This document shows positions 22,116-34,010 of a DNA stretch of 64,000 nucleotides, in pieces (the stretch's first letter is position 1; every line of letters starts with the position of its first letter). The notes beneath the pieces were generated by a model. The model was not told the origin of the DNA. It was given only the letters and a program-made list of their open reading frames with translations, and searched no databases. Both the position numbers and the translations under genes were made by a program. The DNA comes from Heterocephalus glaber. Lineage: Eukaryota; Chordata; Mammalia; Rodentia; Bathyergidae. Where the stretch lies: positions 1,597,096 through 1,661,095 of the forward strand of contig NW_004624855.1 in the NCBI RefSeq assembly GCF_000247695.1, in the 5' to 3' direction.

Positions 22116-24696
22116 TTAATATTTTTTTCTATTAGTGTTACTAATACATTAGCATATAGCAGCTTTCCAGGCTTACAAGTTATGAGTATATTTCAACTAT
22201 AATTATTTTTCTGACTTTCCAAGGGAGTCTGGTGGTTTACTGTTTTGTACTTAATAAGACCACAAAGCAGAACCAAGAAGAACTGGAGCAAGCCTGGGAA
22301 CCAAAACTGAAGTTACACCAGAAAGATGGCAGAGAGCAGAGCCACTGGCTGGAAAAGTGGGCTATAACAGCAAACAAGACCACGTAACCCACCTGGGTTC
22401 CCATCACCTTTGAATCCTTACCATCCCTTAGGGAGAGTGACAGGCAGTGCCATGTTAGTTTCTCTTACCATAATTGGGGAACAAAGAAATTACATGACAG
22501 AGAATACATTATAAGAAGTGCAAGTTAAATAATCAGCTTTAGATTAAATTTATTGTATTTCTGATTTTTAAAATATTCACAGATGATCTAAATTAAATCA
22601 TGATGTCTAGAATTAAACAGGATGGCTGGCTCTGGGCATACGTTTGAAAACAATCTTGCAGAATGTAAAGTTTTTGTATTTTAGCAGCATTATCCAGCAG
22701 TTATGATAGAGATCTCATGCCTCACATGGACTAAAATTCTCATTAGCTGCCACCACAGAACACACCGACTGACCTGGACTGGATGCTAAGGTCGCAGTAT
22801 GCTCTCACCACTCTTCTTTTCCTTCTCTTGTCCCTCTCCTGTTGTTTCATTTTTTTAACTCTTAAGAAAGTTTGTTTTTAATCTTCATTTATAAAAACTA
22901 TCAATATAGTAAGGAAAAGTCTGAAATGAAAGACTCAAGAATGTTAGTGGAAGACATACAGTACTTGCTGAGGAAGATCAGGAGCAGGGCTTTTTCTTTC
23001 TCTTTATTTCCTAATTTTTCTGCAATAATTATTTAGAACCTGAGCAATTAAAATGATAAACAAATAAGACAGACTTTTTAATGAGTAGTAGTGATCAGGC
23101 TTGTTGATAACAGTGTTCATTACAAGTGAAGGGACCTCAATGTAATTACTGTTCTCCATGAAAAGTTGCCCTTACATTGCATGATGCTGCTGAAGCCTTT
23201 GGCTGGCCCTTGGTTTCGAGACTCAGAAGAAGCACTAGAGCAAACACCCCCACCCTTTCTCATGAGGAATGAGGCTCCTGACAAATAATAGACTTTCTCT
23301 TAAGTCACTGAGCAAAAAAGAGATAGATAAGTATGCCAAGCCATCACCACCTGCACCATTATTCAGGAAGAGTAATTCGTAAAATATTTATGACTTGTTG
23401 CAGTGGGCTGCCAGCAGTCAGAGTGGACACTTACCATGGGACTGGCTTTACAGTTGGGTGTCTGCTAAGGGACAGTCCCAACCACTGGCATGGGCTCCTC
23501 GGGGCACCATGTAGGAAGTGACTTTGAGAGGACCGTACCTTTTTCCAGGGCAGGCCTGGCATTTATTTTGTTTTTCCATTGACCAGTCTTCTCTTTTTCA
23601 TTCTTAAGTCACCATCATTCATGAGTGCAAAGAATGTGTGTTTATTGTCTTCTCCATACACCCTGTGGTATAGGTATAAGGGAGTAGGACCCGCATCCTT
23701 CTCTTTGGGGCTTACAGTATCATTGCGGAAATGGACTTCCGTAGGAATCACTAGGCAGAGGGGTTTAGAATCCCTCTCTCCATCTTGATGCCGTTTCCCA
23801 TATGTCCAGGTCCAAGGGCCTTTGCTGGATGCTAAGTCACTCTTCCCAGTAGATGCCATTTTGCCTGGTTTCACACTCATGCTTTCATTTAAGAAAGTAG
23901 CCTTTTTCATGTTCAGGAGTAAAAACTGCGTACCAAAAATGCCTTTGTGAGATATGTGTATTCTAACCTCTAAAGTGGAACCCAAGTAACTTGTGAATTT
24001 AAAGTGTTTGAAAGATTGCTCAGTTTTAATAATCAGTGTCATCAAGTGGACAATAATGACCTTTGTGTGTCCTTCTGTGCCCCACTATGCTTCAGGGTTG
24101 CAGCTGCCTTCTTGGTATCCTCTGCACCATCAGGAATGCAGGGTGACACTGAGGACCTAGTAGGCCCTGGTCCCTAGGACATCTATGGGAAGAGCTTTGT
24201 AAAGACTTTCTCTGTCTCCCTCTCAGGGTTAGCATGTCTGTTACAAAGCATTATTCAAATGTAACATATTGTTGCTAATATGAATACCAACACTGATTTG
24301 CCAATAAGAAGAAATAGGACAGGAATCAACCCACATGTCCGTGGCTCTGGACACTGAAGGCCTTTCCATCTACCTACCTCCTAGTATTTCTGCTACTGGA
24401 CCTTCTCTCCATAGGGATTCAGAGCCCACTGGGCCTTAGAGCTGCCATTTTTGGTCTCTACTGCTGGTGATTCTCATGTTCTTACAACTCTGGTCTGTGT
24501 TTTTACCTATGGCAGTTTTACATCTGTGCCTAGCATGATGCAAGATCCCCAAGAGTTGGGCCCTTGCCAGGGAAGGCTGCATTATGTGCTTATCACACAG
24601 ACTGGAACAAATGTCAGTGGGGTGAACAACTCACCCTCAGCTTGTGCCAGCCACCCCTGCCTCAGTGTGATTCTTCTTCATCCTGGTACTCACAAT
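22116..24696. other. Unassigned; contains the longest open frame of the window
   Basis: No named gene or repeat. A minus-strand frame at 23563-24045 is open for 160 codons. Its translation is hydrophilic, rich in Lys, Ser and Thr, and contains segments such as KPGKMASTGKSDLASS and LMNDGDLRMKKRRLVNG. I recognise no domain, signal peptide or membrane segment, and there is no nearby poly-A tail or duplication to suggest a retrocopy. Chance open frames of this size are expected in 64 kb over six frames, so I leave it uncalled. Confidence 0.4.
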
Positions 24697-24960
24697 CCCT
24701 CACTTATGATAGGTGGCTTGACTTCTGATTCTTCAACTTATGAAAGTGAGGCACATTCCATAGAAACCATGCTTTGAATACTGAATTTGGATGTTCCCTG
24801 GGCCAGTGATCTGGACCATGTGTCTCTCTCTCTCTGTGCTGGGCAGCGACAGCAAGCCACAGACCCATCAGCCCCAGATCAAAGGAGAGACAACCCATGA
24901 TTTCTGTTGTACTGTCTACCTGACCGGGGATGTTCTGCAGGTTAAGTGTGTTACACTGGC
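24697..24960 (+). mobile_element. MER2-like (TcMar-Tigger) DNA transposon fragment
   Basis: Landmarks 'acttatgataggtgg', 'cttcaacttatgaaagtgag', 'cattccatagaaaccatgct', 'tgctgggcagcgacagcaag' resemble the MER2 non-autonomous Tigger element in plus orientation. A complementary 3' part of the same family is at 63105-63292. Diverged and non-coding; family name from memory. Confidence 0.6.
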
Positions 24961-25900
24961 TGCTTCATCAGAATATTTCCCCATCCGTCAGTAGGGAGGA
25001 GTGCCTGCACTGTATTCATTTTGCCCTTCCCTAGCTCAGGAACCCAAAGTGGTGCCCTGCTTCCTCCAGTTTCTAAGCTCAAGGTCTCTGCCTGGCTGTT
25101 GAGGTCTTGCATCAAAGAGCCCCCCTCCGGCCCCAAAACTCCTGCCACATTACTGCCTGTGCTACCCTCACTGTGTGGTGGGGACTGCCATCGGGATTTT
25201 TTTTTTTTTGCACAGTTTCGGTTTGCCATTGTCGATACAATATATTTCCTTGTAAAATAGCTCTCAGGGGATTTTCTGCCTAAACAGAGTGAAAAACTCT
25301 TAAGTACACACCCCGTGTATTTGGTTTTCCTCCTCTTGAAAATCTTTGCGCATAAAATCTATACAAAGTAGGTACTCAGGAAATGCTTGTTGACAGATGG
25401 GATTAGATATAGCATTTAGGTTTATTTGTTTGTTTGAGGAAAAAGAAGTTACAGGGATCAGACTCTAAGAGCATTTTGTGTTCATAGTGCAGCCATGATT
25501 TTGAAGCTACCAGCAGCAAATTGCCACCCACACAGAAGGAAAAAGAATGTCTCTACATTTAGGAAGGAAAAAAAGGCACTACTGCTTTCAATGCAGCCTA
25601 GCTATATTTCATGCCAGTGGCATGTTGGAAATACAGAAAAATAGCAGAGGCCCAGAAAACACCCTTAGTTCTTCCTCATTTATGAATTCTCTGTCAGCAT
25701 GACACCTGGCAATTATACAATGTCCAATGGCAGTTATACAAAAGGAAAATCAGAAACAAGTTTGCCAGTGCCATCACATTCATTGACCAAGGATCCTCTG
25801 TCCTTTGTTTTTGACTCAAACCTAGAGACTGTTACACTCAGAGGACCTCAACAGTGGACCAGGGATGGAGTTTATAAGATAGTCTCCACCACTGCAAGGC
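24961..25900. other. Unassigned sequence
   Basis: No gene or repeat recognised. C-rich stretch at 25020-25190 and a T-run at 25199-25210. Opposing frames at 24946-25260 (plus) and 24951-25229 (minus) are mirror artefacts of the same GC-richer DNA. Confidence 0.4.
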
Positions 25901-25957
25901 AGCCGGATCTCTAAACCAGATCAACTTTCACAAAGAGCTTGTTAAAATATGCACTGC
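25901..25957 (+). mobile_element. MER5A (hAT-Charlie) left part
   Basis: 'gatcaactttcac..aaagagcttgttaaaatatg' matches the 'atcacctgg..gcttgttaaaacac' portion of MER5A. The element resumes at 26172 after an inserted SINE. Confidence 0.65.
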
Positions 25958-26165
25958 AGCTGGGGGCAGTGGCTCAGGCCTATAAGCCCAGAACTTCCAA
26001 GAAAGATGAGGCAGGAGGATCTCACATTCAAGCCCAGCCAGAGCAATTTTGTGATTTAAACAGGCCCTGTCTCAAAATAAAAAGAAAAAAAATCAGGGGC
26101 AGGCTTCTTCAGGTAGCTCAGTAAGAAGGGCCTAAGTTCAATCCCTTGTACTGGGGGAAAAAACA
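25958..26165 (+). mobile_element. Dimeric B1-ID SINE
   Basis: The 7SL/B1 half reads 'gctgggggcagtggctcagg', 'aagatgaggcaggaggatct', 'caggccctgtctcaaaataa'. An A-rich linker follows, then an ID half with 'ggtagctcagtaag' (box A) and 'ctaagttcaatcccttgtac' (box B), and an A-rich tail. It splits a MER5A element. The flanks 'atgcactgc' and 'atgactggg' may be a decayed duplication. Confidence 0.85.
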
Positions 26166-26171
26166 AAACAT

Positions 26172-26240
26172 GACTGGGACCCACCCCAGTTTCTGATGAT
26201 TTGGGTGGGCTTTGTAAATTGTGTTTCTAACTCTTATATA
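26172..26240 (+). mobile_element. MER5A (hAT-Charlie) right part
   Basis: 'actgggacccaccccagttt', 'ctgatgatttgggtgggc', 'aaattgtgtttctaac' continue the MER5A body directly from 25957, so the SINE between is a younger insertion. Confidence 0.7.
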
Positions 26241-29200
26241 GTGAGTTCTGGGTTGTTGAACACATAGAGAAACTAGGAGAGTAGTGGCTTCACAGGGCAG
26301 GAAGCTTGGTACTGGCCCCCATACCTCACCCAATCCACTCTCCGTCTGGTATTCACCAGTATCCTTGAGAAGAAACCAATATCTGGAAATGTTTCTCTCA
26401 ATTCTGTGATCCAACCTAGCACATTAATCAACCCGAGAGGGTTTGTGCAATCCTTAGTTTGTATCCAGTCAATCAGAGGCACATAGTGTTTCTGGCATAA
26501 GGTTGGGGGAGTCTTTTGGGGCTGAGTCCTCAATCTACAGAATCTGATACCATCTCCAAATACAAAGAATCAGAATTAAATTGAGTTATAGGGTACTTAT
26601 TTTGTCTGCTACAGAATTCCTTCATTTATGGGGGGACTCTCTCACATCTGGTCACAGAATTATTCTGTGTTGTCTATGTGTTAGGCAGAAAGTTAGAATT
26701 AGCAGACCTGAAGACAAGTAGCTGGTGACTACATGGAAAGCAAAGAAGTCATGATTTTCTTCCTTTTTCCTTCATTTTTTAAAATCATTAGCAATAGATA
26801 AAATCCAAACAAGCTTATGGTTTCAAGTTATAGCCCAAGAGAACATAACCTCCTTTGAGCATGTTGATAAGTCCATACAAAGTCAGACCATGGGTGAGAG
26901 GCTGAAACTACCTACAGGCCTCAAACAAAATGGAAACATCCACCCCACCTAGGAAGTAACCAGAAACTTTCTTCCCTCTGAAGTTGATCAAAAGAACCTA
27001 CTGTTCCTTGTATAAAAACAATGATTTCAGAAATGGAAAAGACCCATTTAATATGTAATTATAACCTGAGACTTAATTCAGCAAGACTGCCATCTTGTAT
27101 ATACTGTACATGCTGCCTACGTGTCTTGTCTGCGTTCTTCCATTGAAAATACAAAGAATCGAGGTGTGTCATGGGTTCCTCATAGTGTTAGGACACTGAG
27201 GTATTAGGTCCTTGAAGTGTTAGGACATGGCTTCCTGAGGACATAAGTAGAAGGAGACTGTTTTTTACCTTCTCTTGATATGCAGATATGCTGGTTTGGT
27301 AGAATCTGTGATGTGTATCTTTAGTTTTTAGACCCATCAAAAGAAGAATTCATTGTGTTTCTTATTAAGGAAGAACTTGGATCCATGTGAAAGTAAATTT
27401 AATAAGGAACAGATTGATATTAAAAATAAGAACAAATTCTGGAATCACTAGAGTTGGAAAATGGAATGAAACTTCTACAGAAATCATCTGTCGGTCATTG
27501 GAAGGTTTTGTGAGAGTATGAATATACACATTTCAGAAATATCATAAAATAGACTTTAATGTTGGAGGGAAAGTTGACATAGAATTTCTTTGGGGTCTAA
27601 CAAGACCTAAAATACAGAATACAGGATGCACCCTATTTATGAGACAGGATTGGCATATCAATATTCTAAGAAATCTCCCTAACCCAGTTCTACCAGGTCA
27701 TCCTATTAGAATAATCTACTGGATAATGATTTAATTGTCAGTCATCTTAAGTATCAGTAATGGCTCTACACTTCTTGTCATTTGAAATCCATTTCTCTGG
27801 GGCTCACATTTGAAATACTCTCCCAAGTTATTTTCCCATTTTCAACATTTGGTTTCTTTTACCATATTAGAGTAGTCATTAGCTCCACTCCCAACTTCTG
27901 TCTTCTAAATTTCTCCTTTCTCCCAGTCTAAATTTATATATCATTGTCTGTACTTAGGCTAAAATTCATGTTCTCAAGAAATTAAGCTCTCTTCCCTTTT
28001 CCACATATGGTAACTCCTCTTCTGATATGTCGTCTACACTTCTGCATATGTGTATGTATTTAAAAATGTGTAATATATCTATGTACATTTATGTATATAT
28101 TAATATATAATATATGTCAAAATCAATGTAGTTATTTTAACTATAGTAATGATAACCCCATGTTTTCTCTGTCTGTCAACATCATGTTGCTTTCTAACAA
28201 TTTTTTATGTATTTTCCTTTCTTCTGGTCTCACAGTAGGACTACTTAAGACAAGAACCATACCTTTGATTTTTATTGTTTTGAGTATCTTTTTCATTTTT
28301 CCAACCCAAACAGTAGTACATAACAAAAATTGTAGATGGTTTGATTTTTGGCCTCTCTGCCTATTTTTTTTTTAAATGCCTCTAAAGATAAATTTTTATT
28401 TTCTTATTTGTCACTTAGATCAGCAGGAACAAAACATGTTCTTTATATCTAACACTGAACAAAATAAGTGCTATCTTTTCAAAAGAAAGAAAGAATAGAT
28501 TTCTCCAGCTATGTCACACTTAAAATTTGGGAAGCAAAAACGTGTCTCATTTTTGGCCTTGTCTCATGTGATGAGCTGGGTGGTCAGCAGCTGGCTTTGC
28601 TCTGGTGGCTGACTTGCCTGGAACAGTGACATGGAAGGAGGAAACTTTTTTAGAGCTGAAATATAAGACTGATGACCAAATCATTCCTAGGATGTTTATA
28701 TTTTCATAGAACAATGAGCTGTAGCACACATGCATACATATACTCACACACACATGCACACACACAAACACTCCACGTTTTTATTACTAGCCCAACACTG
28801 AGTATACCAAGACTAAGAAGCAAAGATATATAGCTATTGCTTTATTTTTAAAGATAAGATTATCTAATTTTTCATGTTTCTTCTGTTTTTTAAGGATGGA
28901 GTAATTGAATAATTGGCAAAATTTCATGGGGAATTATTTCCTGTCTTTCCTGCAGATTTTTTAAAAATTTTAATCACTCCAATACTTGTCATCTTTGGTT
29001 ATAAAGTATATACAAGCACCAATATTCTGAACCTGGTTGTGCTATTTTAGTTTAAAATAATTAAAATCCTACTACCACTTAACTGTGAAACTTAATGATT
29101 CTTAAAAAGCCATATATTTATATTAGATATGCTCCTTTCCAAAAGTATTTTGGATTACTATTTTATTTCTAAAGAAAATGATTAGCTTTTGCAATGTTTA

Positions 29201-29349
29201 ATCAATGCTTTTTTATATCTCAGTCTTTAAAACTGACAAATAGGGTAACCACTAGTCATTTAACTATTTAAACCTAAATCTTAATTAATTTAAATCATAT
29301 TAAATTTAAAATATAGGCTGGTTTCTGGGCAACACAGATGTTCAGCATT
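26241..29349. other. Unassigned AT-rich sequence
   Basis: About 3 kb with no gene and no repeat family assigned, apart from a CA-rich microsatellite. A direct repeat of 'gtgttaggaca' occurs at 27187 and 27218. Short frames such as 28091-28375 arise from T-rich DNA. Confidence 0.4.
28725..28771. repeat. Imperfect (CA)n microsatellite
   Basis: Alternating CA with CATG and CATA interruptions, read as TG-rich on the minus strand. Confidence 0.85.
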
Positions 29350-29480
29350 TCTACATCACTAAAAGTTCTTTGCTATAACAAAATACTATAGAATGAGTCA
29401 TTTATAATGAACATAAATTTATTTGGCTCACAGTTCTGAAGACCAAGAAGTCCCAGAGCATGGCAATAGCATCTGGAATT
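29350..29480 (-). repeat. MaLR 3' LTR, truncated
   Basis: Holds 'ctttgctataacaaaatac', 'aatttatttggctcacagtt' and 'agcatggcaatagcatctgg', the reversed terminal part of a MaLR LTR. The LTR then stops abruptly and internal sequence begins, so most of this LTR has been deleted. Confidence 0.65.
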
Positions 29481-30473
29481 TTTGTAAAATCAAAATAGGT
29501 ACAGTACTTCCAAAATACAATGGTGAGACAGACATAGGATAGATGTTCCCATTCCAAAAAAAGAATAATAGGCAGGAAAACGGTAGTAACTGGTCCCAAA
29601 TCAACATAAAACCCAACAGGAAGACATGAAATCTTAAAGCTGAAGAATATTTTCCCCTGATTCCTGTGCCATGTCTTGGGCACACTGGATGGACACTGGA
29701 GAATGGAGGCAGTCCCATCTCTATTGCTTTTGTGGGCTTTGTTCATCCAGAAGTTATTTGGAATTTCATACCTGCAGCTGTCCCAAATTGCTTTTGTACA
29801 CTGGTGCTATTAAATTCTGGGATATTGAGGACTGCCCCACTCTCAGTTCCACTAGACAGTGCCCTTGTGAGAACTCTGTGAGGTGGCTCTGCCCCTGGAT
29901 AAGTCTCTGCCGGGCCTCCTGATGCATCCTTTGAAATCTAGGTGGAGGCCACTGCAGCCACACAGCTTGTCCATCTTGCATGTCTGTAGAGTGAGTTGAT
30001 GCCACATGGATGCCACCAAGGCCCACTGCTTACCCCTTAAGGTATGCAGCATGAGCTGCATCTGGGTCCCTTTAAGCCACAGCTGGGACAGCTGAGGAAC
30101 ACAGCACTGGATACCGGGAGCAGACACTGGAGGCAACCCTGGATGGTGAATGCTGAACTCCCATAGACGCCTCTCTGGAAGCATGGCCCTCAAGTTCCTG
30201 TCTTGCCTCAGAGATCGCTAGAATACCTTTGGGGCCATTCTTCCACTTCCTGGTGAATAGAATCTGGCTTCTTTCTAGCCACATTAATCTCTTTAGCAAA
30301 TAATTGTTGGCTACAATCTTAGTATTCTCTCCTAAACGTGCCTTTTTAATTCTTAACATAGGCTGAGAATTTTCCAAATCTTTTCATTTTGATAACCTTT
30401 AAATTATAAAATCCATTTTAAAATCATTTCCCATTTTTCCCATTTTACAGTGATAATCCAAAAGAAGCCATAT

Positions 30474-30707
30474 ATCTGGGTGTGGTGGTGCATGCCTATA
30501 ATCCCAGCACTCCAGAAGGTTGAGGCAGGAGGATGGCAAATTCGCACCCAGCCTAGAAAACTTAGCAATTTGCTAATGATTAATGACTTAGCAAGATCCT
30601 ATCTCAAAATTTTTAAAAAAATTAAGTAAAATAAAAAGGTCTGGGCATGTATTCAAGTGTGATGAAGGACCTGAGTTCAATCCCCAGTACCAGAGGGAAA
30701 AAAAGAA
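30474..30707 (+). mobile_element. Dimeric B1-ID SINE nested in MaLR provirus
   Basis: B1 half: 'ctgggtgtggtggtgcatgc', 'ataatcccagcactccag', 'ttgaggcaggaggatgg', 'aagatcctatctcaaaa'. ID half: 'ctgggcatgtattcaagtgt', 'ctgagttcaatccccagtac', then A-rich tail. Flanked by a 13/14-matching duplication, 'caaaagaagcc(a/g)ta', at 30459-30472 and 30708-30721. A 'ttgctaatgattaatgacttagcaa' internal stretch lengthens the B1 half. Confidence 0.93.
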
Positions 30708-31145
30708 CAAAAGAAGCCGTACAGATACCTTGGCTACTTTGCCACTTAGATATTTCCTCTGCTAGATATCCTACTTCTTAAATCCCATCCATCATGATCC
30801 CTAAGGAGTGGACATAGTTCAGCCAAATTCTTTGTCAGTTTATAGCAAGGATGGCCTTTACTCCAATGTCCATTAGAATTGCTTTCACCATCCATATTCC
30901 TACCAACATTCTGATACAACTACTTAAGTAATCTCTAAGAAGATTCAGGCTCTCCTTCTAGCTCTTACCTTCTTCTGAGCCTCACCAGGATTGCCCTTAG
31001 TGCTATCCATTACAATCTGGGGGTTTTCTAGCCTGCTGTTCTAAACCCTTTTATCCTCTGCCCACTACCCACGTCCAGTGCTGCTTTCATATTTACAGAC
31101 ATGTATCACAGTAACAGCCCCACTTCCAGGGTCACTTTTCTTTCT

Positions 31146-31455
31146 TAGTATACTTCCTGCTGCTTTAGCAGAATACCACAGACTGGGTGATTTTAGAGAA
31201 CAGAGATTTATTTCTTATAATTTTATAGACTGGGAAGCTCAAGATTGAAAGGTCTCCTTACTGTGTTATCTCATAGAGGAAAGGGAAAAGAGAGTGAGAG
31301 AGAGCAAGAGATTGAACTCACAGCCTCAACTCCTTTTATAATCAGCATTAATTACTTCAATGAGGGAGCCCTCATGAGCGACACACTTCTCTCTAGGCCC
31401 CACCTCCCAACATTGCTATATTGGGGAACATTGGGAACACATTCAGTCTATAGAC
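31146..31455 (-). repeat. MaLR 5' LTR of the 29350-31455 provirus
   Basis: Carries 'tgctttagcagaataccaca', 'gactgggtgattttagagaa', 'gatttatttcttataatttt', 'ggccccacctcccaacattg' and ends near 'cattcagtctatagaca'. This is the reversed layout of an MST/MLT-type LTR. Confidence 0.75.
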
Positions 31456-31577
31456 AGAAAGCATTGCTTACATTGTTCACTGTCTTGATGACAGAGAATG
31501 GGCTTTCTTCACTTGGGATTTCTAAGCTTCCAGCACTGCGATTGCCCTCCCCAATAGAGCACCATTGTTCATAGCTA

Positions 31578-31720
31578 TATGGGCTCTGGAGACTGACTCT
31601 ACCACTTACAGGATCCTTGAGCAAGTCATCGCTCAGAGGCTTAATCTCTTGTCTCATGAAATTATTTTAATTATCAAATGAGATAATCCATTATATAATC
31701 TAAAACATAGAAAGAGCTCT
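31578..31720 (-). mobile_element. MIR SINE fragment, minus strand
   Basis: 'ggctctggagactgactc', 'ccacttacaggatccttgag', 'aagtcatcgctcagaggct', 'aaatgagataatcc' follow reversed MIR order. Confidence 0.75.
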
Positions 31721-32082
31721 AGCTACAGTGGGAATTGTTCTTTTACATAATTATTTTGAAGACCTAATAAGTGGTTGTCATAAGAATGGTTAAGTGAATG
31801 ATGTTCTTAGTGTCTCATGTCCAAGTCTAGAAGTATCCTCCCATTCAAAGAAAATCCCCCATTTCCTTTTTTTAAAAAATTCTAAATCAACCAAACCTAA
31901 CTAACCTTAGAGAACAGAATAAAGTAACTAGGGCAAATATAAAATGAAAACAAAAAAATGTAGTATTTTGAATACTTAATTCATTTTAAAGCTATATAAT
32001 CCCTAAAAGAAAATCATAGAAACAATATAGTAGAAATTGCAAAACAAATGCTCCCTAAATTCTGCCATCATATAGTCATTTT
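31721..32082. other. Unassigned AT-rich sequence
   Basis: No gene or repeat recognised. Confidence 0.4.
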
Positions 32083-32095
32083 TAAGGGTTTTTTT

Positions 32096-32180
32096 GGGTT
32101 TTTTTGGTACCGGGGATCGAACTCGGGTCCTTGTGCTTGCGCAGCAGGCAGCGAAACCACTGAGCCAAATCTCCGGCCCC
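32096..32180 (-). mobile_element. tRNA-derived ID-like SINE, minus strand, well preserved
   Basis: Reads 'ggtaccggggatcgaactcg' (box B side), 'cttgcgcagcaggcagcg', 'ccactgagccaaatctccgg' (box A side). Flanking 'taagg(g)ttttttt' at 32083-32095 and 32181-32192 is a probable duplication. CpG sites are retained, so this is one of the younger copies in the window. Confidence 0.92.
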
Positions 32181-32192
32181 TAAGGTTTTTTT

Positions 32193-33599
32193 AATTAATA
32201 AGCTTATAAAATATCATTCATATGTCCTCTGTGCACACTTGCATATTTTGTTTCTTTCACTAAACATTATTACAATTTTCTTGTATTACTAGGCAGAATC
32301 ATATTCATAACTAGACATAAACACTTTTTATTACCAATAATCCTAGACGTTTAAAAATATATCACTGAATGAAGGCAAAATATCACAAAAATGGGATGTA
32401 GAATGTTTATATAATCATTTTCTTATATTTGGATATATAGATTATTTTTAGAGATTCAGAGAACAGCCTTACTGTTAATTAAAATTTCTAATCTATATAT
32501 GTTATAACAAATAGCCAGTGGAGCTTTTCTGCTTCCCTGTAACTTTGAATCCACTTAGGAAGTTCTCTGGCTTCTGTTAAACAAAGCTGCAGAAACTGAC
32601 AAAAATATAGGACCCGTTGTCACACGGCACAATAATTAGATGACTGAATTTGAGAGAAAAGATTCATTAAAGTCTAAAACCACTTATAAATACATAGTTG
32701 AAGCATAGCATATTAAAATATCTCAATTCCAACTAACATTTCAATTATACTACTAAGATCAGTGAATTTTTATGCTAATTAAATTACTGCTGTTCAAAGT
32801 GTGACATTTTAAAACACCTGTTTAGTGTATTTGTTATGTTGAAAATATAAAAATAACACTTTGATGTAGAGCATTTATGAGCCATCCATATGCCTGAGTA
32901 TCCATATGGTATTATAAATTTTGAAAAGGATTCTATTCTTATTGGAGAAAAAAAATTTTCATTAATTCTCAAAGGACTACTTATTTATTGATGATTGTTC
33001 TTTTGCTTTACTATACTGATGTTTCTTTAATGTACCATTATGATATATACTATTTACTGTAGCAGCAATGACCCACTCAGAATTAATCTCTATTTTTCTC
33101 TTATGGCCACACAGATTTATTAAACAGAACCACTTTCCATTTCACTACTAACATTAAAAATATGTAAATGATGAGTAACCATTTTCCTAAGGATTATTTT
33201 TAAAGTAGATTGTAAATATTCCACTGAAAATTAACCATAATGTTAAAGTCAATATTTTTTTTACTTAAACTATTATTGCTTTGTAGCAACCAAACACATG
33301 TATAAGACTAAGAAGGGGACATGAAAAATTAAAAGATTTCTGAGAAATATGTGATAATCATGGTTAGGATAGTAGAAATTTATATAGTTTTTCAACATTG
33401 CTTTTCTAAAAATATCATTTTTTCATCTTTCCTAACTACTGTGAAATAACTTTTTAAAAACTCCTTCTGGCTGGTTTAATATTTTTTATAGAGTAGAAAT
33501 AAGTGTGATGAAAAACCTGAAATACTACATAATTAGAATGTTCTTTTCTTTCCTTGGATGTGGTGAACCTTCCATCTTTTCATTTATTAATTTCCTCCT
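32193..33599. other. Unassigned AT-rich sequence
   Basis: No gene or repeat assigned in about 1.4 kb. Very AT-rich with only short frames. Confidence 0.4.
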
Positions 33600-34010
33600 G
33601 TTTTAGTTACTTTTCTCATTGCTGCAACAAAATACCTGACACCCTCAAGTTAAAAGACAAAAGGTTTAGCTCACGATTTTGCAGAGGTTTCAATCAGGTG
33701 GCTCTAAGTCAGGGAGGCATGGCAGAAGAAAAACAGTTTCTGATGTGGCAGGCAGGAAGCAGCAAACAGCAGCCTTCCCTCTTTCATTTCCTTTTTATTC
33801 CATCTAGGCTACAGGCCTATGGGTTGGTGCCACTCACACCCAGGGTGAGTCTTCTGTGTTCAGTAAATTTATTCAGCCACACTCAGAGCCATGCCAATCC
33901 AATTAGAGGACTAATCCAGTTATCATACACCCATAAACCAGTATCATACACCCATGATCCAGTCACCTCCAAAAAGCCCCACCTATGAGTACATGGGGTT
34001 TGTGGGGCAC
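33600..34010 (-). mobile_element. MaLR (ERVL) solo LTR, minus strand, subfamily 2
   Basis: 'ttttagttacttttctcatt', 'gcaacaaaatacctgacacc', 'aagttaaaagacaaaagg', 'cacacccagggtgagtc', 'gagtacatggggtttgtgg'. Same subfamily as 12880 and 60443. A local duplication of 'catacaccca(t)' occurs at 33924-33955. Confidence 0.8.

Larger units (their letters stand above)
29350..31455 (-). mobile_element. MaLR (ERVL) provirus, minus strand, nearly complete
   Basis: On the + strand the order is: truncated 3' LTR (about 29350-29480), internal region (about 29481-31140) and 5' LTR (about 31146-31455). Internal landmarks match the MST/THE1-type internal sequence as I remember it: 'caatggtgagacagacatag', 'gttcccattccaaaaa', 'actagacagtgcccttgtg', 'gccaaattctttgtcagttt'. 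The junction at 31125-31140 ('ccccacttccagggtcac', reversed) is where the primer-binding site should lie. No significant reading frame survives, as is normal for MaLR internal sequence. A B1-ID SINE interrupts it at 30474-30707. Confidence 0.75.

Noticed and set aside
28091..28375. 94-codon plus-strand frame resembling a membrane protein
   Set aside because: Phe/Ile/Leu-rich output is typical of T-rich DNA; no start context or homologue recognised.
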